Source: Paramecium octaurelia (taxonomy: Eukaryota > Ciliophora > Oligohymenophorea > Peniculida > Parameciidae). Taken from it: a stretch of DNA of 45,500 nucleotides. The stretch is taken from NCBI GenBank assembly GCA_905182995.1, contig CAJJDP010000001.1, forward strand, positions 792,814 through 838,313, in the 5' to 3' direction. Positions 25,364-38,053 of this stretch are shown here, in pieces (position 1 is the stretch's first letter; every line of letters begins with the position of its first letter). The notes beneath the pieces were generated by a model. The model was not told the origin of the DNA, ran no database searches, and saw only the letters and a program-made list of their open reading frames with translations. The position numbers and the translations under genes are program-made.

Positions 25364-25850
25364 CAATTTTTTTTAAGTTAGATGCTGAAGTATGTTAAAA
25401 TAGTGATAACTCATATAAACTTATTCTTAGCTGATTTTTGATTTATGTTGAATGAGAATGTAAAACAAATTAATAACAACAAAACCACACAATCACCAGG
25501 AACTTTAAGTTCCGCAGCGTAAATAAAGCCTAAAAATCAGTTCTCAGCCAATTATTTATAAACATTACTGTAGTCAGCACATTGGTTCCAAATAGTGGAA
25601 GCTTCAAGCAATATATATTATCAATGAGATGATGAACCTTTATTATGATTGTCAGTATGTTTTAAAAACAGTCAAACATGAATAAAAACGTTTACAATGT
25701 CCAATATCAATATGAAATCCTTTTACATAAGATTTACGATTAGCATCGTAGAAATGTGATTATCTACTTACATAGCTTTACTTGAACACTATTTTTAAAG
25801 TGCATTATGTTTTTATTTTATGTGAAGAAGTTGTATTGCAAATTATTTTA
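25364..25850. other. AT-rich stretch without a recognised gene
   Basis: Nothing supportable on either strand. Confidence 0.3.
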
Positions 25851-28595
25851 TTATAGGTCATTCAGCAGAATACCTTTCATGCAATAGATCCAGTCTAAAT
25901 GGAAATACATGTAACATATATAGGCTTCCATATTTAATTTGCTCAACCAATACCATAGCAATGATGGATACTTATTTACCCTCAAGCAGGCATAAACTGT
26001 TTGCTTTAACTACTTTATTAATAATGCTGATAAATTTAAAAGTTGAGTTTCCTTATGCTATGACATGCGACACAATCAAAAAAGATAGCCTACTTAATAA
26101 TCTAATGATAAAAATTTAGATGAGAAAGTGTTTTCAACCTTAACCTTATCAACGATGCATAAATGATATTCCACTCTCTTAGCAAACATGAATTGCCTCT
26201 TTCTACTACTTTAAGTGTTATACATATATAATGGTCTCCAATAATATATCTTTATCAATTAAAACAGTTATATGATTGTTGCTCCTTCCTCTTGAGTTTT
26301 CTAATAAAGACATTGCAAAACCCATGAAAATGAAAGTTTGCAACAAAATATTTATGTTAGTATGGTGCAACTCTGGGCAAATGTGGACACTATATATCTA
26401 ATTTAATTCATAAGCTGTGTTTAAGAGAGGTTGTATATTTAAAACAACTGCAAATTTTACGTCTTGTGCCAATGGAAATCATCATCAGAATAAAGATTGT
26501 AATCCTTATAGCTACTCTCTCCTTGTTTATTTCAATATCATAAAATTATTCAATACTAATAATCTCTTGATACAAATGACTCATGTAAAGTATTCCTATG
26601 ATGCGAATCTGTAATGCTATGTAATTCAGCAGCAGCAGCTGAATCACTGATTATAATGGTTTCCTATTGAAGTTAACAATTAATTTTGAGTATTTTAAAC
26701 TCTGGCTGTATAAATTTACTGTGGGCACATATGAATAGGGTTGAATAATTCTTCCCAAAACTATTTTCATGGAACTAAATTATGTGGCTCCATCACTTGA
26801 ACAAGATGTTGACCTGAATTAATTCTCGATTTGAGGCCATATGATAATAGCAATGGCCATTGTTTTACTTGGTTGTTCTGGCATTTTTTACTTCACCTCA
26901 TAGATCTGAACTTGACAAGAATTAAAGCACAAATTAATTTCTAGATTCAGGAGTAGTTACTCATGTACAACATATGTTTCTGTAATTGGATGGACTAATT
27001 ATAGAGCAAAAAACTGAAACATTACCTAATGAAATGTGAAACATTGGAAAATTATAAGAGACTTCAAGCTTCTTTGTAGCAAATATAATTCATCTTTTAA
27101 GATGTCTAGTGGAAATAATAAGGCATGTCTATTTATTAGGCGGTTGCTATTTTAGAGAATATTCTTCTCAAGTTATGATTCACCCTGTCTTAGATGTACC
27201 GCCACTGCATCAAATATATTTTTTTTTCTGAGTTTTTAGATTGTATTTTGTATAGTCTTGTACATTAATAATTGTTCAACATGTTACAATTTTTTTGTAG
27301 GTACTTCTTTAATTATTGAATTCTCTTTATCATAATACACAAATCCATACTTAATTCACATACATTCTCTTACTTTAAATATACCTGTCTTTAGGTGTGC
27401 ATTAAATGTTTCGAAGCCGATTAATTAACCGAAGTACTACTAAATATGATAATAATGGATACTGGCCAAATTTTTTATTATTAGCTCATCTGATAACTCA
27501 TATGGGTTAACAATAAACGCGTAGCTGAATGCACTACCTATGTTAATATTGTTTGAGAGTAAAAAAATGTGCTACCCAACTTCAGATTATCATTCTACTA
27601 AATATGCATCTTGTTTTGATGTATATTGTGTTGATATTTGTTAATAAGATTAGCAATGCTTACCACCTTGTTTTTGCGAAATAGATGATCTACTTTTTTT
27701 GAGTGTTTAAAAAGCTATTGTATGATAATTCATGCAGTCAATTGAGTTTTTATTGAAATACTGTTTCTTGTTTAACATATTACCGTTCTGGATCTTACTT
27801 AAAATATAAAATCATATGTGTAATAGTTAGTGAGCAGAAGCTTAACTTATTGTACCAAATAAGATTTGCACTAGTTGCTCAATTGATAATACTATTTACT
27901 ATTGAGCTTGGACAAGAGGATTTTTCAAAAATAAAGACTCTATTAATAAATTTTAGAGATTTCACTGCTGCTTGGGGTAATTGGTGGTTGGATAGATTTT
28001 GTTTTAATCAAAAATGCCATTAATAATGCAATTTTCTACTTTTACTAATAGAACTCAAACTTGCCCAATCTCAAATTTAGTTAGATCACATTATATTTGA
28101 TCCATAAATGGATGCAGTTTAAATTGAAATGGAAGCTCTGAAGATGAGCTAAAACAATAAAGAATTTCTGATGGTGCCCTAGAAGCTCGTGTAATACTAG
28201 AGATTTAAGGACAAATTGTGGATTTATTACATAAAGCATCACTTTCCCTTTTGGAGTCGCTGTTCAAACAGATGCTCAAAATATATTGACAGCTCTATTG
28301 AAACTTATGTATTCCATGCTAATATTTATCAAATCCTTCATAGCATTATCTATTTGGTCGACTTTTGATGAACCGAATTCACATTCTACTTTTATTTTCC
28401 ATGCTCTGGATGAACCTTCCTTAAATACTTCGTATAAAAATTACCCAGTGCATTTAAATGCTGCTTTAAAGGGTGCATCGTAGGAGATCATTAAATTTTG
28501 CCTTCAAGGATTCAACTTATATCTAATGGTAGCTATCACGAGTCTAAACAAATATAGTCATACATTGATATTTTATAATATATGATATCTATTCC
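25851..28595 (+). pseudogene. Possible decayed Cys-containing gene (unrecognised)
   Basis: Protein-like plus-strand pieces occur in changing frames. Near 25857: SAEYLSCNRSSLNGNTCNIY. Near 26417: RGCIFKTTANFTSCANGNH. Near 28178: RSSCNTRDLRTNCGFITQ followed by SITFPFGVAVQTDAQNI. Cys and Thr are frequent, which loosely recalls Paramecium surface (immobilisation) antigens. The regular Cys periods of that family are not visible and TGAs break every frame. I cannot assign it; it may be a remnant of a large gene. Confidence 0.25.
26624..26644. repeat. Short imperfect palindrome with CAG triplets
   Basis: ATTCAGC and GCTGAAT flank AGCAGCA, a 7-bp inverted repeat around three CAG triplets. Its significance is unknown. 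Confidence 0.4.
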
Positions 28596-30080
28596 ACAAT
28601 TTTCCATAATACTTCTATGGCAGCATTTATAATTATTATACAGATATTTAGGAAACATTGTAGATAAAATATGTTGTTGATATATATAAGGTATAATACA
28701 TCCTATTTTAATATGTTGTCTCCTTTCATTAATATGATTACATAGTTGAAAGCATTTTTTTAATTAACTTTTTCAATCATGTCATAATATTATCGATTTT
28801 GTCTTTGTTTAGTAATAAAGAACTTTAAAAGGGAAAGTGTCAATAAGGATCAGTCTTCAGGCAACAAATTAACCGATTTAAAATGTATCCAAAAGATTAG
28901 AAAAATATTCTAGCTTTCTATAATTACTAATCATCTTTATTAAAAAAATTTTTTAAATCTATATCTTTATGATTGGTATACTCTCTTAGAAAAATTAAAC
29001 CTCCATATTCTTGAAATGCATGTATTTGAATCAAATACAGAATTATGAAATAGGTTTAAGTCTTGCATCTTAAGATGGAAAGCATATAGATTAGCTATAT
29101 TTCTCAAGACTATATTATTTATTTAGTTGATGTCCTTATTTATATAAATAATTGAAATTATCCAATATTCTTACTTAATGATTAACTTTAAACCTTCTAA
29201 TAATTCAACAATTTATGTCCTAATAATTCTTCAAAACTAGAAAATTATGGTTTGTTTGACTAAACTAAATGATTACCGCTGATCCAACAGGCATTTGTAT
29301 TTTATAGTTTTCAAATTACACTCTATTCAGCGCCTTACAATCACAATCTGTTTGGCCATTGCATCCGAGATATTTTAACAAGTTGTAGTTGATTATATTT
29401 TATTTAATCTTCTTCTATGTATTCTATATTTTCTCAGCTAATTACTTTTATTTATATAGAAATTGAATATAATTTCTAATACAAAACATTGTATTTATAC
29501 TACTATTCATGTCCTCTATTCCTTTTCAAATTCCATCCTACTCTAGTTTTCTAACAAACACTTTCTCTCATTTTCCTGGAACGATTACAACTTTACAAAC
29601 CGATTAACATATCTTTATTAATTTAGTGTTTATTAGAGTTAACTTTAACTTAAATTAAGAAAAGATATTTTCTGTCTTAATTTTTAGTTCGAATACTCTA
29701 GTTGCAATAATTTAAATGGATTTTATTCTGTGATAATTTGCAGTTAGACTATTCTAATCATATATATCTTATAAAATAGTTTTGTTTGAATTCGACTTAT
29801 CACTGCTTAATGAAGTTACCCAACACTATGTTTATGACTTGTACTAGTTTCTAAGCAGGTTAGAAATAAAAAATAAGTTAATATTTCATTAAATATAAAT
29901 TATAAGAGAGATATGCTATATTTGAACAATATTTTAGATTACATGAACTAATATGTTTCAAAAAAAAGATAATTTTGAATAAATATTAATGTTGATTGAA
30001 TGATATAAACTCTCTAAGAAAGGTAAACCTTTTATTCTTATTTATCAAACTCTCATATCAGGGATTTTATTATTTTCTTA
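28596..30080. other. AT-rich stretch without a recognised gene
   Basis: Only short frames. No RNA gene or repeat seen. Confidence 0.3.
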
Positions 30081-30757
30081 CATTTGTTTAAGCATGGCAA
30101 CTCTTACTTCAAGAGATTGATCCAAAATTCAAAATCAAATTTTAGTCCGATATTTGAATTCAGTTTCTGAATATTGGACATCAAGCGATTGAAGAAAATA
30201 ACAATTGTCGTATTTTGTACTATGAAATTAAGGATAAAAATTAGATAGAGAGTGATAATATCTACTTTCCGAGAATGTAAAGTGATAATTTAGATTCTAT
30301 TTTCATCAATAATTGATTAGATTTGATTCGGGTCCTTTTCCTTGGGTGAGGTAAAAGTAATGGAAAAATCTCAAATCCTCCTTTTATCTTAGTATATAAC
30401 ATCATTTTATCATTGTATTGGAATACCTATTCCAGCCATTAATTTTAACTTCTCAAATTATCATAACTTATAGGAAAATTAATTAAGAATCATCAAATAG
30501 AAAAAGGTAGTAAAAATTCTTAGAGGCGAATAGAGTGGAGAAATGTAAGGTAAAAAAAAAGGTCGAGGAGAAGTAGTTAAGAATGATATATGATTTGCCC
30601 AGAAATTTTGGATAAGATAATTCTTTAGAATTTGGATATCGAAACATCAAGGAGGAGTTGTGATAACTATTAATAACAGTTTTACTTAGAATAAATTCAT
30701 TGAAAATTAAATTGATTAATGAAAATTTGATGTGATTATGGAGAATGATAGTAAATA
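30081..30757 (+). other. Protein-like frames broken by TGA
   Basis: From about 30090 one frame reads WQLLLQEIDPKFKIKFQSDI, a TGA, IQFLNIGHQAIEENNNCRIL and on to another TGA. Near 30520 another reads RGEQSGEMQGKKKGRGEVVK, NDI, a TGA, then FAQKFWIRQFFRIWISKHQG. The TGAs fall where Trp would be acceptable. No family recognised; the remnants could also be chance frames. Confidence 0.25.
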
Positions 30758-31303
30758 ATGCTGCGATTTAGTGATAATGAATCTACATTTTATGAGGGTC
30801 TACTTCATTAATAAAATAAAATTAAAATAGAGCAAGTTTTGATTGTTTTGACACAAGGGTGAAAGGACATTCAAATTATTATTGTCTATGGGATATTTTT
30901 AAAGCATATTGAATAATAACTTGTATATTTACAATAGAATGGAATTGGGGAATTAAAAATGTTAGAAGAGGGAAATGAACTATTAATAATGTAAAATCAG
31001 CTTAATTTTAAATACTTTCCTTCTGAATTAAAGGTTAATGCACATTTGTTCATTTTATTAAAATAACTTTCAGGTTTGATTATGAATTTGTTAAAGAAAT
31101 TTTTTATAAAAAGTGTTATTAAATTGGAATAACAATTAGCTTATCCGCCTAATAACAACAGTATTTTATTTCCTGAGAATAATATATGTCCATTCAATAC
31201 TCATTATATTGATAGCAAGTATTAATTGACCTTTAAATAAGTAATTTCCAGTTGTGGATGTTTATTTATACTTTTTTAGGTCTTAATTATTATTTACACT
31301 TGA
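30758..31303 (+). pseudogene. Unrecognised 181-codon frame with one internal TGA
   Basis: The ATG at 30758 (MLRFSDNESTFYEGLLHQQN) opens a frame that meets TGA at 30860-30862 (TQG-x-KDIQIII). It then stays open for 146 codons to a TGA at 31301-31303, through KMLEEGNELLIMQNQLNFKY and YPPNNNSILFPENNICPFNT. The next ATG after the TGA is at about 30956. It is either a shorter gene with that start, or a gene whose Trp codon became TGA. It lies about 650 bp upstream of the WD40 gene on the same strand. No family recognised. Confidence 0.35.
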
Positions 31304-31683
31304 TATCATAGCTGTTTATAAAACTTCTCAATTTGATGTTCTCTAGCTAATTATTTTTATAAGGAAAGAACGCTTAACCACTCAGCTCGATGTATCAATT
31401 ATTATTTTGAGTTCCTTCTTTTAATTGCAGAATTCAGCTTTTGGTGATTCCATAGTATTAAACCTACCTATCCTAATTTTTTTAATATCATTGACCCAAT
31501 TTGATATGCCTATTGAGAATTGATCTAAACACCTTAATTTTTGTATTTTCTATAAACTAACCAATAGAATTAATTTAAATGATTATTCAAATTTAGCTTA
31601 AAATCTTAATAAGCTGTAGTTTAATCTAAATAACATTTCATGCTTTAACATCTCATAAACTTATATTATAAACATAACGACTG

Positions 31684-31703
31684 GATGCTAATGTAGTAGC
31701 ATC
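31684..31703. repeat. Perfect 7-bp hairpin in a GC-richer spot
   Basis: GATGCTA and TAGCATC flank a 6-nt loop. It sits in a locally GC-richer 110-bp island between two plus-strand frames. It could be part of a small structured RNA, but no tRNA or snoRNA boxes are convincing. Confidence 0.4.
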
Positions 31704-31953
31704 TGGGGAAAAAATTCTGCATAAATAACATTTGCTTAACATTTGATGCAAAACATCTCTAATGAAAGGCAACACCCCTTAGACTTTATTTTCTTTTTAT
31801 CAGTAGAAGCCAATCTCATTTATAATTAATTGTATTAATTATGATAATTTTCTAGTTAATATGTTATTCTTAATTAAATATAATGAAATTTGATAATTTA
31901 AAGGAAATATTAATCGAATATTAAGATATTTAAATTCATTTTTTAATTATTCT

Positions 31954-34900
31954 ATGGCTGAAGGTTCTCTATTCGAAATTTTATCTTGGTCCAAGTAAAT
32001 TTAGGAATCAACATACAATTTAATTATTGAAATCTTAAAAAGAGAGAATATTTCTGATTGCTAAGGATTTCTTTAAGAAAAATGTAATCAATGGCTCCTT
32101 TAATAATATATTGAGAAAGAAAATTTATCCCATATTGAAAAGTAAGAGAGATTGAAGAATATAGAAAAAAATATTGGAATACTTTTAAATATCCTAAAAA
32201 ATATTTAAAAGCTGGATTTCAATAACAAGAATTATTCTATAAAAGAAAATATAAAACAATAAAAGAAAATAATATCAGACATATACGGAATACACTCAAT
32301 AGTTGAATTGTTAAAATTTTTCGTCCGTCTAACAGCTACGGATAGCAAATTTATTTAATGTGGATCCAATTCACTAAATTTACTAATAAATATGAACATC
32401 GATTTGAAAGAATAAAACTTTGAATATATAAAGATTAAAAATACTTCTTTAATTGGAGCTAATTTTGTAAGATGCAATTTAAGTGGATCAGAATTTAATA
32501 ATGTTAATATAAGTGGAATCAATTTGAATGGAGCATAATTATTTTATTGCAAATGGAAAAATATTGAAATAGATTAATTATAGTTAGTAAATGGTCATAC
32601 CAGAAAAGTTATTAAAGTTTGCTTTTCTCCTGATGGCACTAAGTTAATATCTGGAGATTGTGGCACAAATGTTAATTTATTGGATATGAAAACAGGAAAG
32701 ATAAAATCTTTTCTAAGAAAGTAACGCTTTGCAATAGCAATTTGCTTATCACCTGATTGTAAAATATTAGCATCATGCGGTAATTCATATGTGAATTTCT
32801 GGAATCTTACAACAGGGAGAAAAATATCAACATTAAATTGTTTTACTGGAGAGATCTAGTCAGCATGCTTTTCTCCTGATGGCACTATATTAGCATTAGG
32901 GAGTTTTGCTAATACTATTTGGTTATGGGATGTTAAAATACGAAAAAAACAATCTTTATTTACTGCTCATAATGGTCGTGTTTCTTCAATTTGCTTTTCT
33001 CCTAATGGCAATACTTTAGCATCTGGAAGTCATGATTAAACTATTCGCTTTTGGGATATTGAAACAGGACAAAAAAAATCTTAATTAAATAATAGTCATA
33101 GAGTTTATTCAATTTGCTTTTCTCCCGATGGCACTACATTAGCCTCTAGGAATGAGGGTACTCTTCTTTTATTGAATATTGAGACAGGACAACAAAAGTC
33201 TTTAATAAAACTTGATTATCATTATGAATGTTCATTTTGCTTTTCTCCTGATGGTAATACATTAGCATCTGGGGGTTCTGATACTATTGGTTTATGGGAT
33301 GTTAAAACAGGACAGCTAAAATCATAATTAGAAGGTCATAATGGTTGTGTTTATTCAATTTGCTTTTCTCCTGATGCTACCATATTAGCATATGGTGTAG
33401 AAAAGTAATATCGGTTCTATGAATATGATTGGTAAGATTAACAGAAGGGAAATAATTCTATACGGTTATGGGATATTAAAACAATACAACAAAAATCTTA
33501 ATTAATAGACTAACCTCGAGTGGTTTATTCAGTAAGCTTTTCTCCTGATGGTACAACTTTAGCATCTTTGAGTTATAAAACAATTTTTTTATGGGATGTA
33601 AAAACAGGGAAATAAAAATCAAACTTCCCTCTTTCTGATGATGATGTTCCCTTTATAATATGCTTTTCTCCTAATGGTACTGAAATAACATCATGTAGTA
33701 AATCCAGAATTCATTTTTTTGATGTTAGAACAGGAGAAGTAAAATATAGATGTACTTATAATGAGGAGAATCCAATTTGCATTTCTCCTCAGGGTACAAC
33801 ATTAGCATAAGTGTATTGGGATAATTCAATTATTTTAAAAGAATTGAAAACAGGAAAAGAAATATCTAATTTGATTGGTCATAAGGAAAAAGTTACATCT
33901 TTGTGTTTTTCTCCTGATGGTAAAAAATTAGCTTCTGGTAGTGAAGATAATACTATTCGTTTTTGGGCAATTAAAAATCAAAAACAAAAATCAATATTAA
34001 ATGGTCATACTGGTTCTGTGATATCAATATGTTTTTCCCCTAATGGCATAAAATTAGCCTCTGGTAGTAAAGATAATTCGATTTGCTTATGGGATGTTAA
34101 AACAGGACAACAAAGATTTTAATTAAATGGTCATACAAAAGTAGTTAAGTCAGTATGTTTTTCTCCAGATGGTTATACATTAGCATCTGGGAGTTTTGAT
34201 CAAACTATTCGTTTATGGAATGTTGAAACAGGACAAAAAAGATTTTAATTAAATGGTCATAGTAAAGAAGTTACATCTCTATGTTTTTCTCCAGATGGCA
34301 CCATTTTAGCATCTGGGAGTTTTGATGAAACTGTTCGTTTATGGGAAATTGAACCACAATAAAAATCTTAATTAAATGGACATATTAAAGAGGTAACATC
34401 AATTTGCTTTTCTTCTGATGGAACTATATTAGCATCTGGTAGTTAAGATAACTCGATTCTTTTTTGGGATATTAAAACAGGACACCAAATATTTCAGGTA
34501 AATGGTCATGATAGTTCTGTGAATTCGATATGCTTTTCTCCTGATGACGCCACATTAGCATCAGGTAGTAATGATAAAACGATTCGTTTATGGGAAGTTA
34601 AAACAGGAAAACAAAAGCTATAATTAAATGGTCATACTAGAACAGTTATGTAGGTTTGTTTTTCTCCTGATGGTGCTAAATTAGCATCTTGTAGTGGAGA
34701 TAAAACTATTCGTTTATGGGATGTTAATAAAGGATAACAAATATCAATATTAAATGGTCATAGTACTTATGTTGCATCGATATGCTTTTCATCTGATAAT
34801 ACTTTATTGGCATCAGGTAGCGGAGATAAATTGATTTTGCTATGGAATGCTAAAACTGGACAACAAATATCTTTATTAAAAGGTCATACCGGTGGAGTTT

Positions 34901-35657
34901 TTTCTGTATGCTTTTCTCCTGATGGCATCACGTTAGCATCAGGAGGAGAAGACAATTCTATTAGGTTTTGGGATCTCAAAACAGGACTATAAAAAATGTA
35001 ATTCAATGGCCACAGTGATTGTGTTACTTCAATATGCTTTTCTCCTGATGGTACTACATTGGCATCTGGAAGTTAAGATAATTCTATTCGTTTAACGAAT
35101 GCTAAAACAGGATAACAAAATTCTTAATTTAATGGACATAGCAATTGGATTTCATCAGTATGCTTTTCTCCTGAAGGCACTACATTAGCAACAGGTAGCA
35201 AAGACAACTCTATTCGTTTATGGAATGTAAAAATAAGATAATAAATATCTTAATTAAATGCTCCTACTTGTAGCGTTTAATCCGTATGCTTATTACCTGA
35301 TGGTACTACATTAGCATCCAGTAATTATGAGTAAGGTATTTGTTTATGGGATTTTACAAAACACCAACAAATAAAAGATTCAGATAAATCATTTAATGAA
35401 CTGTTAGGTAAATATAAAACATTACTTTAAAATAATTCTCTACCAATGTTTTAGTAGTGTGGTATACATATTTATTATTTTTAGCTTATCCAATTACAAT
35501 AACTCTGTTATCATAAAAACTTTCTTTTATAGCAGAAAGTGCTATGATGTTAAGAGGAGAATTCATAAATCATCGATAAATGGATTTAAGAACGCTATTT
35601 GAATAGAAGGGAGGGATTTTTTTGGAAAAGAAACTATAAACAACTTTATAAAATTGA
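31954..35657 (+). CDS. Pentapeptide-repeat and WD40-repeat scaffold protein (about 22 WD repeats)
   Basis: With one 23-nt intron (35462-35484) this encodes 1,226 residues. Residues 1-160 are helical and charged. Residues about 165-205 form pentapeptide-type repeats ([20 protein letters not shown]). Residues about 210-1140 contain about 22 WD repeats of roughly 42 residues, with [20 protein letters not shown], then [19 protein letters not shown] in the best ones. Repeats 11-21 are near-regular, while repeats 1-10 have mostly lost the GH dipeptide. Twenty-two repeats would suit three seven-bladed propellers plus one. The C-terminal tail ([21 protein letters not shown]) recurs in related Paramecium WD40 proteins as I know them. 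The first in-frame ATG after TGA (31891) is 31954; an upstream exon is possible because another frame beginning MKFDNLKEILIEY (31884) is also open. It probably acts as a protein-binding platform; partners are unknown. Confidence 0.85.
35462..35484 (+). other. 23-nt intron near the 3' end of the WD40 gene
   Basis: GTATACATATTTATTATTTTTAG. Splicing joins QQC to AYPITITLL and restores the frame into the conserved tail [17 protein letters not shown]. Unspliced, the frame ends early at CTA TGA. Confidence 0.85.
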
Positions 35658-38053
35658 ATAAATATCATTTAGAACATTAAATAAATCTATTGAATTTGTA
35701 TTTTTAATTATAATTAATCATTTTTACACTGATATTTTGAGTTAAAAGTAAATTTGTTGATTAAATGAATACTTATTACTTATATTTATTGTTTTGTTTT
35801 TACAATAGCGTTGAATGATGTTAATACAGAGTCTTGGGTTGCACATGCTAACTTGGAAAATTACCAGAATTTCTATTGTAGTGATATGGTAATTATTCAA
35901 AATTCAGGCAGTAGAGAAAGACAAATCCTACTTCTTTTTTTTCAAAACTTAAAAGTAATTTTATCCTTTCAAAAAATTAATAGGATCTTAATAATAAATT
36001 ACAGTTGAATGTCTATATTTTTAACGCACTGATTAATGTGATTAAGGCATGAGAATAAATACAGATTTTAAATCAGTACACTCTAGATGAGGCATTGTAT
36101 AAAAAACTCCTGATTGAATTGATAAGTCAAAATATTTATCCTATTAATGGGGGCTGTAGAACTAAATATTTAAGAATGTGAAACATATCAAATGCCTTTT
36201 GAATGATAGATAATTTAAGTTATCATATTAAACAATGGCTGATCATTGTATATTTAATTAATTATTTAACTGAAAATTTGTGTTGTATTTGTCTAAAGCA
36301 GCAAATTAAAGCTTAAAAATAATGCTGCAGAAATTGTCATCACAGAAAAGATCAACTTAATTATTTATGATATACCTGACCGTCTTTGTATTTCATAAAA
36401 GGAAAATCTTAAATAACCATCAAATTACCTTTCTTATCTTTAAAATAAAAAAAATGAATTGGTTGAATATTACTTTTGAGTTCCAAACAAATTAAAACCT
36501 TTATTAAAACTTTATTTAATTAATTCAAAAAATTATAAAGAATCAACTAATATTAGTACCTTAATGATTTATTATGAAAAGGTTATTGATTAAATATAAA
36601 TCCAATCAATAAATAGATTTCCATCAAAAATTAGTTGTTTAATTAATTTTTAATCTACCTCTCCTCCAGATAAAATAATTTCGCACTACTGGTTAGAAAA
36701 TATTTACATGTAAAGTATTCACATCCTGTTAAATCAGATGAGATTATCATTTGTTAAATTTATCCTGAAAATACAATTAATAATATCATAACAATTGGTT
36801 TCAACATCAAACTAAACTTGAAAGCCTAATTTGTAAGTAAATTTCTTTTGGCAATCAGAAGAAATATCTAGATTTTCCTTTGAATAAACTTGTTAAATGA
36901 AACAATATTCACAACTTTCAATTCTGTTTTAACTTGAGAATAGAATCTTCTTCTTCTTCCCTAATGATATGACAAATTTTAGAACCAAAATTTTCGTGTA
37001 AATAATTAGTATAGATTGCAATGTTCGATTTTTTTTTTAAATCGATATTCATTATTCTTTCAAACAGATACCTGTATTTATTTAAATACGATTAATTTAT
37101 TATTTAATATGATGGGAAAATTAGTATTTATGATCAAATAAAATTAAACTTAAATCACAGAAATGAAGATTTTCTTTTATGTAATTTAATACGAGTATTT
37201 CATATATTTTGAATTTTTAGAATACAGTAATTCAATTATATAATTTTTTCTGATTCTAGTATAAGCATTTTTTAATTTGAATAATTTCATATTTATTTTA
37301 ATATTCTGATTAATTATCATTTAAAATTGCTTCTCATACATCAAAAGTTTACACAAAGATCAAAACTTCATAGTGGATTAATTTTGAAAAAATATTGCTC
37401 ATTTATACTTCTCATTTAACAAATACATGTTAATTCCTTCTAATATGCAAAAGAAGATACTTGAATATTTTTTTACCTATATTCTGAAATTTAGGAGATG
37501 TCACTTCAATGAGCTAAGTATGCCCTCTGAAACTTTTTAGTTTTCTCAATAACAGAATATTGAAAAACAATTCATTTTTTTTTGTTTCTTATATGAATAA
37601 TCATGAATTATGATTCTTCATCTCAAATACTGCTAGTAGATCAAAATAAATTTCTTTATTAAAAGTAGCCTTCTCTGCCTGAATTCTATAAATATTTAAA
37701 AGTTTCCTCTTTACTCCTAAAAATACTTATCCTTCAAACAATATTATCATTAGAGAATTTCATTTAAACAATATAAATTTCATCAATATTAAGAAAAAGA
37801 TTTGCTCAAATAGAGTTTGAATAATTATGTTATTTATTCAAATGTATTTATTAACATCCTCGAGTCTAAATAAACAGTTATTATGGTTATATTAAAGGAA
37901 AGTTGGTCTTAGTTATCATAAATTTATTAAATTGAAATCAAAATTCCCATTTTTAATTTTACTACTTGCAATTTACTTTTCATTATCATTGAATTTAAAG
38001 GATTAATAGATGAATAAAATATTCCAATTAAGTATAAAAATAATAAAAAATTC
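35658..38053. other. Long AT-rich stretch without a recognised gene
   Basis: Several plus-strand frames of 60-90 codons open near 36400-36900 (for example around KPLPSPP-like Pro/Ser codons at 36655) but change frame and meet TGA. None shows a domain. No RNA gene or repeat seen. Confidence 0.3.

Noticed and set aside
33811..34992. Separate small WD40 genes suggested by standard-code stops
   Set aside because: The TAA and TAG codons between them encode Gln in this code. All belong to one 1,226-residue gene.
32590..35370. 126-bp direct repeats as a satellite or minisatellite
   Set aside because: They are the WD40-coding repeats, with a kept reading frame and conserved residues.
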